NCBI GenBank assembly: GCA_030141605.1
Contig: JAQGDQ010000349.1
Coordinates: 132,501-185,000 of the forward strand
DNA: 52,500 bases
Reading direction: 5' to 3'
DNA from: Tubiluchus corallicola
Lineage: Eukaryota; Priapulida; Priapulimorpha; Priapulimorphida; Tubiluchidae
How positions within the stretch are numbered: the stretch's first letter is position 1; every line of letters starts with the position of its first letter. The translations under genes were made by a program, and so were the position numbers. The notes under the pieces were generated by a model that was given only the letters and a program-made list of their open reading frames with translations, did not search any database and was not told where the DNA came from. Below, piece after piece: positions 11,319 to 23,044 of the stretch.

Positions 11319-12464
11319 CTACATATGGGCAGTAACAAATGTATTTGTTGCTGCATTTGGCGCAGGCTTTATCGAGATCCTAACTGGGTTATTGGAATAA
11401 CGTGTATCCGAGACATCGAAGGGCTGCACGCTGTTCTTCCAAAAGAAATGGAACGTCTCCCGAAAACTTTTTCGAAAATCTGAACTTGTCATGCTGTATG
11501 CGTAGAAATTTAGAGCATAGTTCATGGTTGCTGAAACGTTGGCTACATGTCTGAGAATGGCAAAACCGAATGAATTGGACACATCTGTAATCATGACTAC
11601 AATGACCATAACTAAATTTGGGACGGTGAAGACAACGAAAGTGACAGAGATGGTAACTAGAAGAATCAGCAACTTCATTTCCTCTTTTGCGGCCTTCTTC
11701 TGTGATACTGTGATGTTCTGAAGATGACGACGCTTGAGAATGATTTTACGATGCGACAAAAGAACTAGAGGATTGAGGACAATCACTACAAGAACAGGAA
11801 GTAAGCCACCAATTATTACAGTTGTCCAAACCCAAATACTGTATGCCACGTGATTACGCATCGGGTAGTTCCATCTCCAGAAATACTTTACACTACCATC
11901 CTCTTCAGTGGAAACAGTCACTTGTTTAATGAAGAAATCTGGTATTTCAAGAATGAAACAAAATGTCATAATTCCTGCAATAATTTTCCTGATAGACTTT
12001 GAACTTCTGAGACCCTCTGTCTTTGATGGAAATTTGATGGCCACGAAGCGGTCAATGGTGATACCCATTACAAAAAAGTTACTGGCACTTCTTGCAGTAC
12101 GGATGAGGACTGATAAGAAATGAGCACGATACCTGGCAAGGTGAATCGTCCATGGTATTAAGCCCTCATAAATTAGAGCAAAATGGTACCAGAAGATGAC
12201 AGTCAAAAAATCGCAAATGGCCATCCACCTGAGGTACATATATGTTGGACTTTTGAGTCTCCGGCTTTTCCACAGCACAACAATGTTGAGGAAATTACCC
12301 ACAGTACCCAGCGAGAAAACAATGGGAAAAGCAATCCTGTAACAATAATACGCCACCAAAGCAACGATGGCTTCTTGATGGTCAACATACAAAGATTTAG
12401 TGTCATTCAGAACTGTAGTAAAATTTTCTGGAATCACCGAATTGAGGTCTTTCACGATTTTCAT
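11319..12464 (-). CDS. Rhodopsin-class (class A) GPCR, probable peptide receptor, copy A
   Basis: This is a single-exon 381-residue seven-helix receptor for an extracellular ligand, acting at the plasma membrane. The N-terminus has two N-glycosylation sequons (N14-F-T, N20-D-T). TM1 carries GNFLN (56-60) and TM2 carries the conserved Asp (D85). TM3 ends in IDRF (137-140), a DRY variant. TM6 has VFTVPN in place of CWxP (P282). TM7 has NFYAY (319-323) in place of NPxxY, followed by helix-8 residues DFRKSF. The usual disulfide cysteines at the top of TM3 and in extracellular loop 2 are absent. The general look recalls invertebrate FMRFamide-type receptors, but the ligand cannot be named. The start is an ATG 56 bases after an acceptor-like TTCTTTCACCATTAG, so a 5' non-coding exon is likely. 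It is the tandem paralogue of 17142-18260. Confidence 0.93.
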   Translation of the reverse strand: MKIVKDLNSVIPENFTTVLNDTKSLYVDHQEAIVALVAYYCYRIAFPIVFSLGTVGNFLNIVVLWKSRRLKSPTYMYLRWMAICDFLTVIFWYHFALIYEGLIPWTIHLARYRAHFLSVLIRTARSASNFFVMGITIDRFVAIKFPSKTEGLRSSKSIRKIIAGIMTFCFILEIPDFFIKQVTVSTEEDGSVKYFWRWNYPMRNHVAYSIWVWTTVIIGGLLPVLVVIVLNPLVLLSHRKIILKRRHLQNITVSQKKAAKEEMKLLILLVTISVTFVVFTVPNLVMVIVVMITDVSNSFGFAILRHVANVSATMNYALNFYAYSMTSSDFRKSFRETFHFFWKNSVQPFDVSDTRYSNNPVRISIKPAPNAATNTFVTAHM

Positions 12465-12499
12465 GTTGTTTAATACTAAGATGGCCTAATGAAGTAGGC

Positions 12500-12982
12500 C
12501 CCAAAGTAATGTGGTCATTTCTAATGGTGAAAGAATAACAACCAATGTTAAACAAAGCACTTTTTCACTAACCAGTAATTAGAAGATCTCATTTCAGTGC
12601 TAGCGAACTGCACAAGTTTTCTTCACTGAAACTTGTAGTCTACGCAAACAAAATGGTGGGTTTGTCTGTCGGTACCAAAACGTGCTATCAGGTTGTTACT
12701 GAATCAAGTCTTCACTCTTTTTAGTTTACAACACATTCTTCAGATTCAATATTTTATCAGTCTGCAGCTCATACTCTACATACAACGTTGTATCAGTCTG
12801 CGTTGGTTCAACCCACAGTATATGCAGTATTCACGCATGCGCGCATTATGTTGTTTCCTGATTCTCAGACGTCGTTCTGACATTGTAATATAAAAAAATA
12901 TTTTTTATACAGATTACACCAAATAAGGTCAGTGACAATGCTAGATAAGTGGCTACAGTTAGAAAGTAAAAATATAAGTAAA

Positions 12983-13068
<86 letters not shown>

Positions 13069-13109
13069 TGTAAGTAGGTAGGTAGGTAGGTAGGTAGGTA
13101 GGTAGGTAG

Positions 13110-13170
<61 letters not shown>

Positions 13171-13590
13171 CAAGCAAGCAAGCAAAGAGCGTTTTCAAAC
13201 ACAAGGTTCATAAAAATATGAATAAAAGTTCAGAAAAGTGAATAGCTATTTCGCTAATCATTAGTAGTATCTATATATTGATTTTAATCTTGAAACAAGC
13301 GAATCCATGGTTATCAGGGAAACGGTTTTCTGTTAAATAATACCGTACAGAAGATTTGCATGCACCTGTTTTGAAGCTAAAACTGTCCAAGACAAAAAAG
13401 GAGAAACAGCGCTAAAGGTAAGCACTCCAAACAATAGTGATAAAAGCGCCATAAGAATTTTTTGTTAACGAACACAGAACTAGATAGCAATAGCGGTTGT
13501 GGGTGGTACAGGTTTTGTGAAAATTGCTAAAAAAATATTTTGTTCCTTGCTGGCAAAGCCTTCTGATTTCCTGATTCTGTTTAACTACAG
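12500..13590 (-). promoter_or_regulatory. Upstream region of GPCR copy A, part of the tandem duplication
   Basis: Much of this region aligns with 18300-19065 upstream of copy B. The best blocks are about 12830-12910 (TCACGCATG..., CAGACGTCGTTCT, GACATTGTAATA) and about 13310-13590 (TTTTCTGTTAAATAA, AAGCACTCCAAACAATA, CAGGTTTTGTGAAAATTGCTAAA). Copy A has a CGCATGCGCGC core at about 12834-12844 resembling an NRF1 site. Copy B reads CGCATGGACAC there. It probably holds the promoter and 5' non-coding exons. No TATA box is obvious. Confidence 0.55.
12975..13170. repeat. (AAGT)n/(AGGT)n tetranucleotide microsatellite
   Basis: About 195 bases of AAGT units with an internal AGGT block (about 13076-13112). 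It lies inside the region duplicated with copy B, where only a short TTAAGTAAGTGAG seed (about 18702-18717) is present. The tyrosine/leucine/threonine frames are repeat artefacts. Confidence 0.97.
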
Positions 13591-13868
13591 TCTTTTCACT
13601 TTCTGACCCATCTTCCTCTATCTAAGCCAAATATTTGTAGCTTTTGTTTATGAAACAATTAACACATTATGACATTTCAATGACTTCCCCGCGGCTCCCT
13701 AAAGGTCTCTATATGAAATGAATTGCTTATTCAGTGGTGTAAATCAACATACGTGTATGACATCGTTTAATCATCAGTCACACCATAATATATACCTCTC
13801 TTTTCTAAATTTCAACCACGTGAACAATTTGCGTGCACAGAACAATAAACGGTTATTGTTCTCTTGTG

Positions 13869-14090
13869 GCAAGCCGAATAGCTAAGTGGTGTTGTGTAGC
13901 AGTGGTTGGTCAAATAGTGTATCACTTAGAAGCAGCCTGGGTTCGGTACTCGCTCTAGGTTTAGTTAGCCATGAATTTCTCGGTCCTTGTGAAAAGATTT
14001 AGAGGATGTATACACACCTCACATCGCCTGGAGGTGGCCAAAGAACCTCTACTAGATCATCATCTCACGTTAAAGAGTTATTTTTCATAA
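13869..14090 (+). mobile_element. tRNA-derived SINE
   Basis: A pol III promoter is recognisable. Box A TAGCTAAGTGG (13879-13889) fits TRGCNNAGYGG. Box B GGTTCGGTACT (13940-13950) fits GGTTCGANTCC. A non-tRNA body follows (CACCTCACATCGCCTGGAGG and so on), with the end near AAAGAGTTATTTTT. The family is not identified. Confidence 0.65.
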
Positions 14091-17077
14091 TAAGCTAGGT
14101 CTTGCCACATACACCAATATGAATCAGTGTCCTGGATGTCGGCCTGCAGTGTGCCAAATGTACAAAGTAGTATACAATTGTGTAATTAGTGTATCTGCCT
14201 GTTCATGTATGTATATACCAGTAATTCACGTTACTGTGAACATACAGAAAAACGAACCGATAACGAACCTGAGCAACGAGAGTTTAATGCGATAAGTATT
14301 TGTAAAACTTGTATTTGTATTTGTAAAATCTACAACTAGTGATACAATAAAATATAGTACAGTAAACATTGTTTTTCCTTGGATGCATAAAACATCATAA
14401 AACATAGTCGTTTGCATTAAAGCCAAGTGAATATTTTAGCAGAAAATAACAATTTATTGATTCTTTTAGCTCATATAAACAAACACGAAAATTGACAGTT
14501 AACTTTGTACTAAAATAATAAAAACTATCTGGGCAGATAAAATAATAAGGATGCATAAATCTCTTACTCTATATCTCTTACGAACGCTGTTACTAATATT
14601 CAGTGCAAAAAACTAAAATACATACAAAAGATAGTGAAGTCACACAAGGATTTCAAAGCAGTTTAAAATTCATCTTGCTAATTACAATTGGTCTTGCATT
14701 TTAGATTAAAAAGTGTCTGAGCATCATGAAGTAAAAGTCTTAAAATGCTATTAAAGTTCCTACAAGATTTAGAAATTTCAATAATCCTAAAAGACAATCT
14801 AGAAATTTTTCTTAGTGCAGATTATTAGTGATGAAGGAGTAGTATCAAATTTATTTAATAAAAATGATTAAATTTATAACAATTCACGGAAAATCAAAGT
14901 GTGAATTAAAGTCATTAGTCAACAAGCTTCATAACGATTTTGTGAGTTTCGAGGGTCTAAAAGACCATAAAATAAACAGAAATGTACAAAAACAGCTAGA
15001 TGCAGATTGTTGGTGGAATTGGGACGGGACCATCTACATGTAACGATATCAAGTTTTCGGCCGATTTCGAGGACCAACCTATCTTGCATTGTAATGGCGT
15101 AATCATATGCTCCATCACCTATGTACCCCTTATATTGATTTCATATCGATATCACACAGAATGTAGCTTTTGTACATAATAATGTCTTTTTCAATAATTA
15201 AATATATTTAATTTTATTCATGTCATTCTGTTCATTTTGTCTCCCGCTTCATGTCACATTTTCTTGTGAAATGAACCCAAAATTGTTTGAGGTTTTTGTC
15301 TTTCCAACAGACAAGCAGTCGTGTAGCACCTTATATCAATCACAATCAATCGTATATCAATCAAACATAGCAAGCATATAATTTATATATTACAAGAAGA
15401 AATTGCTGCAGGAGTGTGAACTGTAGCGTCCTGCTGGCTCATTTGTGAAAAAAAACGTGAAGTCAGATAACGATGTAATGACTAAATCACCTACCTACCT
15501 TGCTGTTATAATGGTGCTATGACGTCTCCCGCAACCTACCTACCCTAAACTTGAGATCGTTAAATGTGAATGGCCCCGACATTATTTCAGCATTTGTATG
15601 CTTCCAACTCGAAGACAGTTTTCGAACAGAAGTCAGAGTTGATAGCCAAAATCTTCATAAAATAATTATCCAGTGCGACGAGAAAAAAGAATTTAAAGTA
15701 ACAATAATAATTAACGACTATTTTCATTTCTCGGAATATTTTTTACGCCTAATGTCTATTGTTTTGCCTCATTGGGTAGCTTGCTTATAATTAACCTCAT
15801 TCCTTTAAGGTCTCTTTACTATGCCAACTAAATGTCATTTTTAATCTCATAATAAGTCATTTTAACACTATTATTCCAGTATCTGTTTCCCAGTTAAGTG
15901 CTTATTAGGTATGACAGCAATTCAACACGAGTTCTTATCTGATTCCTTTTAAGAAATTTTTAAGACTGTAAGAAAAGCATAAAACACATACAACTGCAAT
16001 TATTTACACAATGGAGTTTAGTCTTCGGTGTCCGCAGGAGAAGTGTAGTAAATATTTGGGCTAGGTCTAGCCCAGCATTTACAAATAGCATTAGGCCTCA
16101 ATTTGCTTTTCATGTGGACATGGACAGCATTTGGTACGGACTCGGCCATAGTACAGCGTATGTATTGTTCATTGAATCACAGATTCTTTAGAATCATAGA
16201 CGTATTAGAATCTTTAGAATCATAGAATCATTAGAATCTTTAGAATCATAGAATTATTTGTCTTTTCGCTATCCTTTCTCTAGTTCTAGATCTATCTATT
16301 CATTTTAGCCATTCTTCAAAACTTATTAGCGATTCTCTTACTAATCATGTTTTACTGTAGTATTATAAAAAGATAAATAAAAAATATAATTGAATTGGAA
16401 AAATTGAAATAGAATAGCGATATGGAAAGTTTTCATATTACAGAAGAAAAAGAACATCATACTTAAATATACTATACGAAATAGAAATCACATCTACATG
16501 TCTAATGGCTGATGTATATATTTATAAACGCATATAACAGAATGATGTACATCAATATAATTCTTTTAATATTATACTTATATATCTAAAATTATAGTAC
16601 CAAAGTTTATCTCTGAGTAAACTCAGTCAGATCTGCATTCGAAAATTTTCTGGACCAATTTAGCTGTAATTTTTGTAACTTCTACATCTTGTAACGACTT
16701 GCGAAAATAATAAAAATATTATTCTCTTTGAAATTACATGAGTGTACAGTGGGCATTCAGTAATTACATGCAGTTCATCCGCTAGTTTAGTCGAAAAAAA
16801 TTTTGCATACACGTTGTTCTATAGGTATTTTTTTCGGTATGTGATGTCTACCGACGTCAATTGCTAATCGATCCACCAATCACTTATCGAAAAAGCGTTC
16901 AAAACAATGCAGAAGCAGAACAAATTAATGCCTTTTGACTTTTGGAATTTGAGTATAAAATGCTAAGGATCAAGTCCTTGTACTGCAGATTCGGTTGCTG
17001 TTTTGAAATATGCACACAAATCAAACTTGGTAGAGATTCGAACTGTCAAAATGTGAATCTGGTAAAAGTTGATAAGT
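14091..17077. other. AT-rich spacer between the two GPCR units
   Basis: I see no gene I can support. The longest plausible frame, near 15554-15790, has no ATG at its start and no homology I recognise. A short repeat of TTAGAATCTTTAGAATCATAGAATCA (about 26 bases, roughly 2.5 copies) occupies 16185-16256. Confidence 0.5.
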
Positions 17078-17099
17078 TATATATATATATATATATATG
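17078..17099. repeat. (TA)n microsatellite
   Basis: A short TA run just downstream of the copy B stop codon. Confidence 0.9.
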
Positions 17100-17141
17100 T
17101 GCCAACTAATCTGACACTAGAAATTCCGACGCTGTAAGCAA

Positions 17142-18260
17142 TCAGTTCGGAAGATCAAAAACTGAAATTTTGCTGTTCCCAGCCTGAACCGGAGTTGAAG
17201 GTGTTGCTACAAACATTGGCGAGATGACTTTAACTGGGTTATTGGAATATTGTGTATCAGAGTGAAGTGCATGTTGCTTACGATGCTTACAAATGTAACA
17301 GAATGTCTCCCAAAAACTTCTTCGAAAATCTGAACTTGTCATGCAGTAAGCGTAGAAATTTAGAGCATAGTTCATGGTTGCTGAGACATTGGCCACATGT
17401 CTGAGGATGGCAAAGCCAAAAGAATGGGACACATCTGTAGTCATGACTACAATGACCATCACCAAATTTGGCACGGTGAAAAAAACAAAAATGACAGAGA
17501 TGGTAAGAAGAAGAATCAGTAACTTAACCTCGTGTTTTACGGCCCTCTTTTGCGATTTTGTGATGTTTTGAAGAAGACGACGTTTGACAATGCTTTGACG
17601 ACGTAAGACAAGTACTAGAGGATTGAGTATAATCACGACTAGAACAGGAAGTAATCCACCAATTATTACGGTTGCCCAAACCCAAATACTGTACGCCACA
17701 TGGTTGCGCATCGGGTAGTTCCATTTCCAGAAATACTTTACACTACCATCCTCTTCAGTGGAAACAGTCACTTGTTTAATGAAGAAATCTGGTATTTCAA
17801 GAATGAAACAAAATGTTATAATTCCTGCAATAATTTTCCTGATAGACTTTGAGCTTCTGAGGCCCTCTGTCTTTGATGGAAATTTGATGGCCACGAAGCG
17901 GTCAATGGTGATGCTCATTACAAAAAAGTTACTGGCACTTCTTGCAGTACGGATGAGGACTGATAAGAAATGAGCACGATACCTGGCAAGGTGAATCGTC
18001 CATGGGATCATATCCTCATGGATGAGAGCAAAGTGGTACCAAAAGATGATGGTCAATAGATCACAAATCGTCATCCATCGAATGTACATGTATGTGGGAC
18101 TTTTAAGTCTCTGGCTTTTGCACAAAACAGCAATGTTGAGGAAATTACCCACAATTCCCAGCGAGAAAACAATGGGAAAAGCAATACGGTAACAATAAAA
18201 CGCCACCAAAGCAACGACGATTTCTTTGTCATTAACATGTAAAGATTTCATGTCATTCAT
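17142..18260 (-). CDS. Rhodopsin-class (class A) GPCR, probable peptide receptor, copy B
   Basis: Tandem paralogue of the gene at 11319-12464, same strand, single exon, 372 residues from the first in-frame ATG. It has the same landmarks: GNFLN in TM1, ICD in TM2, IDRF after TM3, VFFTVPN in TM6, NFYAYCMTSSDFRRSF in TM7/helix 8. It also lacks the usual TM3/ECL2 disulfide cysteines. The C-terminal tail differs from copy A after YSNNPV and is longer. An open frame continues nine codons upstream to a GTG but has a TGA before that, so the ATG at 18260 is the likely start. This start drops both N-glycosylation sequons seen in copy A. The ATG matching copy A's start (18309) is out of frame here. An acceptor-like CTCTTCAG lies at 18321. 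It could be functional with a shortened N-terminus, or an early pseudogene. Confidence 0.88.
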   Translation of the reverse strand: MNDMKSLHVNDKEIVVALVAFYCYRIAFPIVFSLGIVGNFLNIAVLCKSQRLKSPTYMYIRWMTICDLLTIIFWYHFALIHEDMIPWTIHLARYRAHFLSVLIRTARSASNFFVMSITIDRFVAIKFPSKTEGLRSSKSIRKIIAGIITFCFILEIPDFFIKQVTVSTEEDGSVKYFWKWNYPMRNHVAYSIWVWATVIIGGLLPVLVVIILNPLVLVLRRQSIVKRRLLQNITKSQKRAVKHEVKLLILLLTISVIFVFFTVPNLVMVIVVMTTDVSHSFGFAILRHVANVSATMNYALNFYAYCMTSSDFRRSFWETFCYICKHRKQHALHSDTQYSNNPVKVISPMFVATPSTPVQAGNSKISVFDLPN

Positions 18261-18309
18261 CGGTGTAGTAGCATTTTCTGGAAACACATGGATCTTTCAT
18301 GATTTTCAT
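18253..18309 (-). promoter_or_regulatory. Upstream ORF overlapping the copy B start
   Basis: The ancestral start region (ATGAAAATCATGAAAGATCC) is five bases out of register with copy A. In copy B it therefore opens an 18-codon frame whose TGA (18253-18255) lies just inside the main ORF, past the ATG at 18260. Such an overlapping uORF normally lowers translation of the main frame. Confidence 0.6.
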
Positions 18310-19065
18310 ATTGCTTAAAACTGAAGAGTCCCAGTCATCTATTTTTTGCTATATCTTGCTCGATCACTTTGTAATATGTACATATATGCACAATAATACG
18401 CTAAACTGATTGTTTTAGCTATTTTTGCTAATTTGAAAAGTATTCACTCGTTCTATTGTATACCGATTGATTACCCAAATGAAAAGCAGTCATTAACTTC
18501 AACAGCTCAAAACATCACGCATGGACACACTATGTTTGATTTCCAGACGTCCTTCTCTTGGCATTGTAAAATAGCAACACACAATGATAATTTTTTATAA
18601 AAAAATCAGATTAGTGACAAGTCAAGGATGGGAACTGCAGTGTTAAAAGATGAATACAAGCCCAGAAAGCAGATCGTTTGTTTACCTAGAGAAAGGCATT
18701 GTATTTAAGTAAGTGAGACTGTCCCAAAGAATTTCCCAGTACATACACAGTTGAGAACTACTTTGGGTGTTATTAATGGGGAACCTATTTTCTGTTGAAT
18801 AAGTCTACAGAGTAAACACATGAGAGTCAAACTGGGATTTGTAATACTCAGCGATGTAATATTCCAGAAAAACACAAGAAACTGCAGCAAAAACAAGCAC
18901 TCTGAGCAATAATGCCAAAAGTGCCAAAAGTGTATTTGTAAACAAAACAAAACTAAATGGTAACAGCAACTCTGGATTGTGCAGGTTTTGTGACAACTGC
19001 TAAATAGAATTTTTTTGGTACTTTCTAGCTCATCTCGCCGATTCCCCTATTGTTCCCTTTCGCAA
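18300..19065 (-). promoter_or_regulatory. Upstream region of GPCR copy B, duplicated block
   Basis: This is homologous to 12500-13590. Paired landmarks are CCAGACGTCCTTCT with CATTGTAAAATA at about 18543-18573, CTATTTTCTGTTGAATAAG at about 18786, and CAGGTTTTGTGACAACTGCTAAA at about 18983. No protein-coding potential is convincing on either strand. It probably contains the promoter and a 5' untranslated exon. Confidence 0.5.
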
Positions 19066-20784
19066 ATCCACAGGATCCTCAATGAAAGCATCCCAGCTCT
19101 ACGAGATCCATAGATTATGACTCTGTGATTCAGAGGAGATTTGCACCAAAAAGAAGTTCTAAGGTCAACATGCTGATATAACTTGATCTGAGAGGCTGTG
19201 AACATTTATTTGGCATGCAGGGGCTACTGAGTGACCAGCGTGTGCACGTTTTGGACTTTCACGTGAGCAAAAGCTGTGTAGGGCGCGCAATACACCCATA
19301 ACCGAAGTAGGTCATTTCCGCTAAAGCGCATGTGCTAACTTTGCGGAAAAGTAGTGTCGTACATGGGCATCCCAAGTAGGGCACTGGCGATTTCTGCCGA
19401 GAATTGAGAATTATGGCATAATGAAAAATAAAACTAAATTTGTTTTAGAAAGAAGTAACTTTATAATAATGACGGATAGTCCTTGAGAATTTACCAATGT
19501 GTTTTTTGCAGTAATATCATCATTATTATTAGCTCCTTTAATATATCATAACACTAAGCTAAGTACCTAATCCTTTAAAGAGAGAAACTATGTAGGGGAC
19601 ATTATGTAGGGAGCTTACAAGCCAATTTACTTAGTAGAAAACAATTATTTGTCCTAGAGGTAATGAAACTGATCACCTGTCTGTGAAGCGAGACAAAATA
19701 AAAAATGACATACTTCAAGAAAATGTTGGGATCGCCTAGAAAGCGGGCTCCTTTCACTTCAAAAAGACTAATATTAAAGCCAAATTTAATAAAACGTGTA
19801 AAATTAAACTCCCGCGATGACCGTTAGGTGCAGTCATTTTAATGGTAGGTCGTTTGAAACAAGTAACATTAAGTAAAGTTTGAAAAAATAATCAGAGCGT
19901 TTGTAGCATACATGTTGCTAATTAAGTAAAATTTAAAATTACTGCATCTTGTCAGTAAGATTAAAAATACGTTTTTGAATAGTATGTGGCGCACCCTGGA
20001 GAGTGAGTCAGCGACATTTTACCAATTGGCAAAAACATTTTAAATTATTAGTCTAGTTACGTAAGTTACGTAGGTCTTTCCAGCAGGTAAGTGAAAATGC
20101 TAAGTAATTTACATTTGGACGGAAAGTTTTTTGAGTCATAATTTAACATTGCCTTTTCTTCCCCTGATTTACGTGGCATAGTGACGTCATGTAATGGCGC
20201 CGTCAAAACAGTATTGCGGGAGATTTAAAATGAAAACAAACAAAAATTCCTTTCAACGCGAATATGATATGTGCATAAAATACTGTAAAGTAGTATAATC
20301 TTTTAAGGAAATTTTTCTGAAACCTACTCCAGGTGCCCCTTTTCTTGTCTTTTAAGCCTCAAAACAGCTGTTCTAGTGTGTCTCGATCTTTGACCTGAAA
20401 CCACAAAGACACAACAGTTCCTGTATAGAACAAACATTATTTTCAAAAAATTAGCTCTATCAGTTGCTTTCAATATTTGCTGAAGAAGAACGGACAAAGA
20501 AACTAACAAACAAAATAAAAGCTTGTCGGGCGTGGACAGTTGGCACTAAATTGATCCTTCTTTCTTCGATACACGTTTTGCTCATTTCACAACAAAGCTA
20601 GATTTCCCATAACACTAGAGTAATTACTGCTGCTGCTGTTATTTGTGAACCTTTTATTTATCCAAGTTACACGGAAAAACTTTCTGCAAGTAATTACTAT
20701 GGCTGTTGGCTGCAAAAGCTGGCGAAGCCACAATGAGTTATCATGGAGGATCAAGTTTTTGATAGAATCTTTAATTAGCTGTGG

Positions 20785-20899
20785 TAAGGTAAGTCGAAAA
20801 AGCACATGAGGTCGCTGTTTTGGTGTTAAGGTGAGTTGAAGGTTGTACATGAGATCGTTGTTAAGTCAGGTAAATTGAAGCTGGTAAATGAGACTGTTT
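20785..20899. repeat. Three-copy 35-42-bp minisatellite
   Basis: Units begin at 20785, 20827 and 20862. Consensus words are TAAGGTGAGTTGAAG, ACATGAGATCGTTGT. They are clearly diverged from one another. Confidence 0.7.
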
Positions 20900-21704
20900 A
20901 ACAGATTTGCCATTCACAAATATATACAGAACTGAAATTAACATAATTGGCAGATACATGGATGCACTCAACGATTTTATTTAATAAACAAATTTAAAAA
21001 AGAGAAAACAAGGAGTTAATTGCGGGCTCCTTCAGTGGACATAATTAGCAATATGCAGCTTCTTCCAAGGTAAATTTTTAAAATAAAAGTCAAACCAAGC
21101 CACCGACCTGAACAAGGGTCAAGCAAATACCAGGTGATTAGAGCAATTATTAGTACAATTAAATAAACCGTCCAATAATGTAAAGTTAGTCATTAATTAT
21201 TGCTCATGTGTAATTGAGTAAACAAATCAAACAACTTAATATCCCAGTCAATGAAACAAACAGTGCAAAAACGAAAGAAACGTGGGATAGCTCTGAAATA
21301 AAAAGCCTATTAATAAATAGCCTACTAGGCACTACACAGTGGTAAAATAAAATTATGATAACGCGAGCTCTTTCAAAGAAAAATTATTTTACTTCTTTCT
21401 TCTGCTTCATTTTTAAGCATTTCACGCAAATTGTGAAATCCAGCTTGATTGATTTGAAATACGCGTGTGCATTCTGGAGCTAACATGCAACCTATTGATG
21501 AGTAGCCTGATTTGCACGACAAAGCCATTAGTACGAGACGCAGGAGGCGTTAGAGTGTTGAGAGTATCTATGCTGTAATATACCAGAATTCAGTGCGGAA
21601 ACTTACAGCCTACGTTCATTATTTTGTTTCGAAGCTCACAACAGATTTAGTGAGTTCATACAGCCAGCGATCAGATGGAATAGACTAATCAGAAAAAATA
21701 ACGA

Positions 21705-21782
21705 ACAAGCCTATGCAGAAATTTTGATTCCGCAGGCAATGTTACAAGCCTATGCAAAAATTTTGATTCCGCAGGCAATGTT
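21705..21782. repeat. 39-bp direct tandem duplication
   Basis: ACAAGCCTATGCAGAAATTT... (21705-21743) is repeated at 21744-21782 with one substitution. This looks like a recent duplication. Confidence 0.95.
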
Positions 21783-21878
21783 TGCATAAAAAAATAGGAC
21801 CTGTTGTTCGTTTTGCTAGCAAGAAGCATTACGTTACGTGACAAGAAAGTAAAAGAAGAGGGACAGAATGGATAGTGA

Positions 21879-22051
<173 letters not shown>

Positions 22052-23044
22052 CGAATTGGTGAAAATATAGTCAACCATGTTCTGTATGCATGTTACAAGA
22101 ACAGTTGAATGCTGTTGTGGCATATATTTGGATTACGGATGCTCAGGGCAATATCTCCGTTACATTGGCCGTTTTAATTTATGCAACAAATTCTCGCTCA
22201 ATTTGTAGAAAAGGATATTACATCTACTTTATTCCAGGCTAAGCGATGTATTAGCTTTTAATTTTATGTGCGGGCATGCGCATTGAAAAATTCTATCGCT
22301 TGGAGGAGGAAGAGGAGGTAGAGAAACCAAGCGGCTTTAAAGGCTGTCACTGCATTAAAAAATAACGGTATGAAGAGTATGTAGTAACAATGGCATGTAG
22401 AAGGAAATATTTGAAACTTGCTGTGAAATTTCCTGTACTAGGTAGTTGTGTAACAAGTTATGTGCGTTAAGTGTTTTTAATAAACTTCACGTAGCTTGAA
22501 ATAATGGTATGCACTAAACTCTGGGTCCGAAATCTATCGCCTTCCTTAATGGTACATAATTATACCAATCTTTTTTATTAATATTTACATACCATCCATT
22601 ATTGAAGGACAACTAACTACGCTACTTATTAATATCATTATCGATATTAATTGTACTTTTATAGAAAGTGTATGCTCGTAACACGTGTACCTTAATTTTG
22701 CATATTTTTATTGCACATTTATCCTTATGCAACGTTATAACAACAACATTCCTTACAAAATAGAGTTAAGTGAAAGGAAACGCAAAATATTTTTCTCAAT
22801 GAAAAGATGATGATAAGACTAATAATATGAAACATTATTTAGGAAACATTTTATATTAGCAGTACTCAAGTTTAATGTGGTGGCCATAAAGCTATTAATT
22901 TTAATGAAATTATTAATGAAATGAAAAGCAGTCTGATTATAGACCTATTACATTCATATAATTAAGAGATAAAATGTTTTCACTGAACTGACCAATTTGG
23001 CACTTTAATAGCAATTGAGGGGCACTTTTATAACTGAGAATGGT

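Noticed and set aside
11524-12473. Open frames antisense to the GPCR genes (also 17374-17973)
   Set aside because: Shadows of the conserved receptor sequence. Their conservation between copies follows from the sense strand.
19250-19290. Short match ACGT-AGCAAAAGCTGTGT shared with 37530-37556
   Set aside because: About 20-25 bases only. Homology does not extend, so a dispersed element cannot be shown.
20587-20850. An 87-residue minus-strand frame starting with ATG
   Set aside because: Its N-terminal part overlaps a three-copy minisatellite, the start context is poor, and no family or splice structure is visible.
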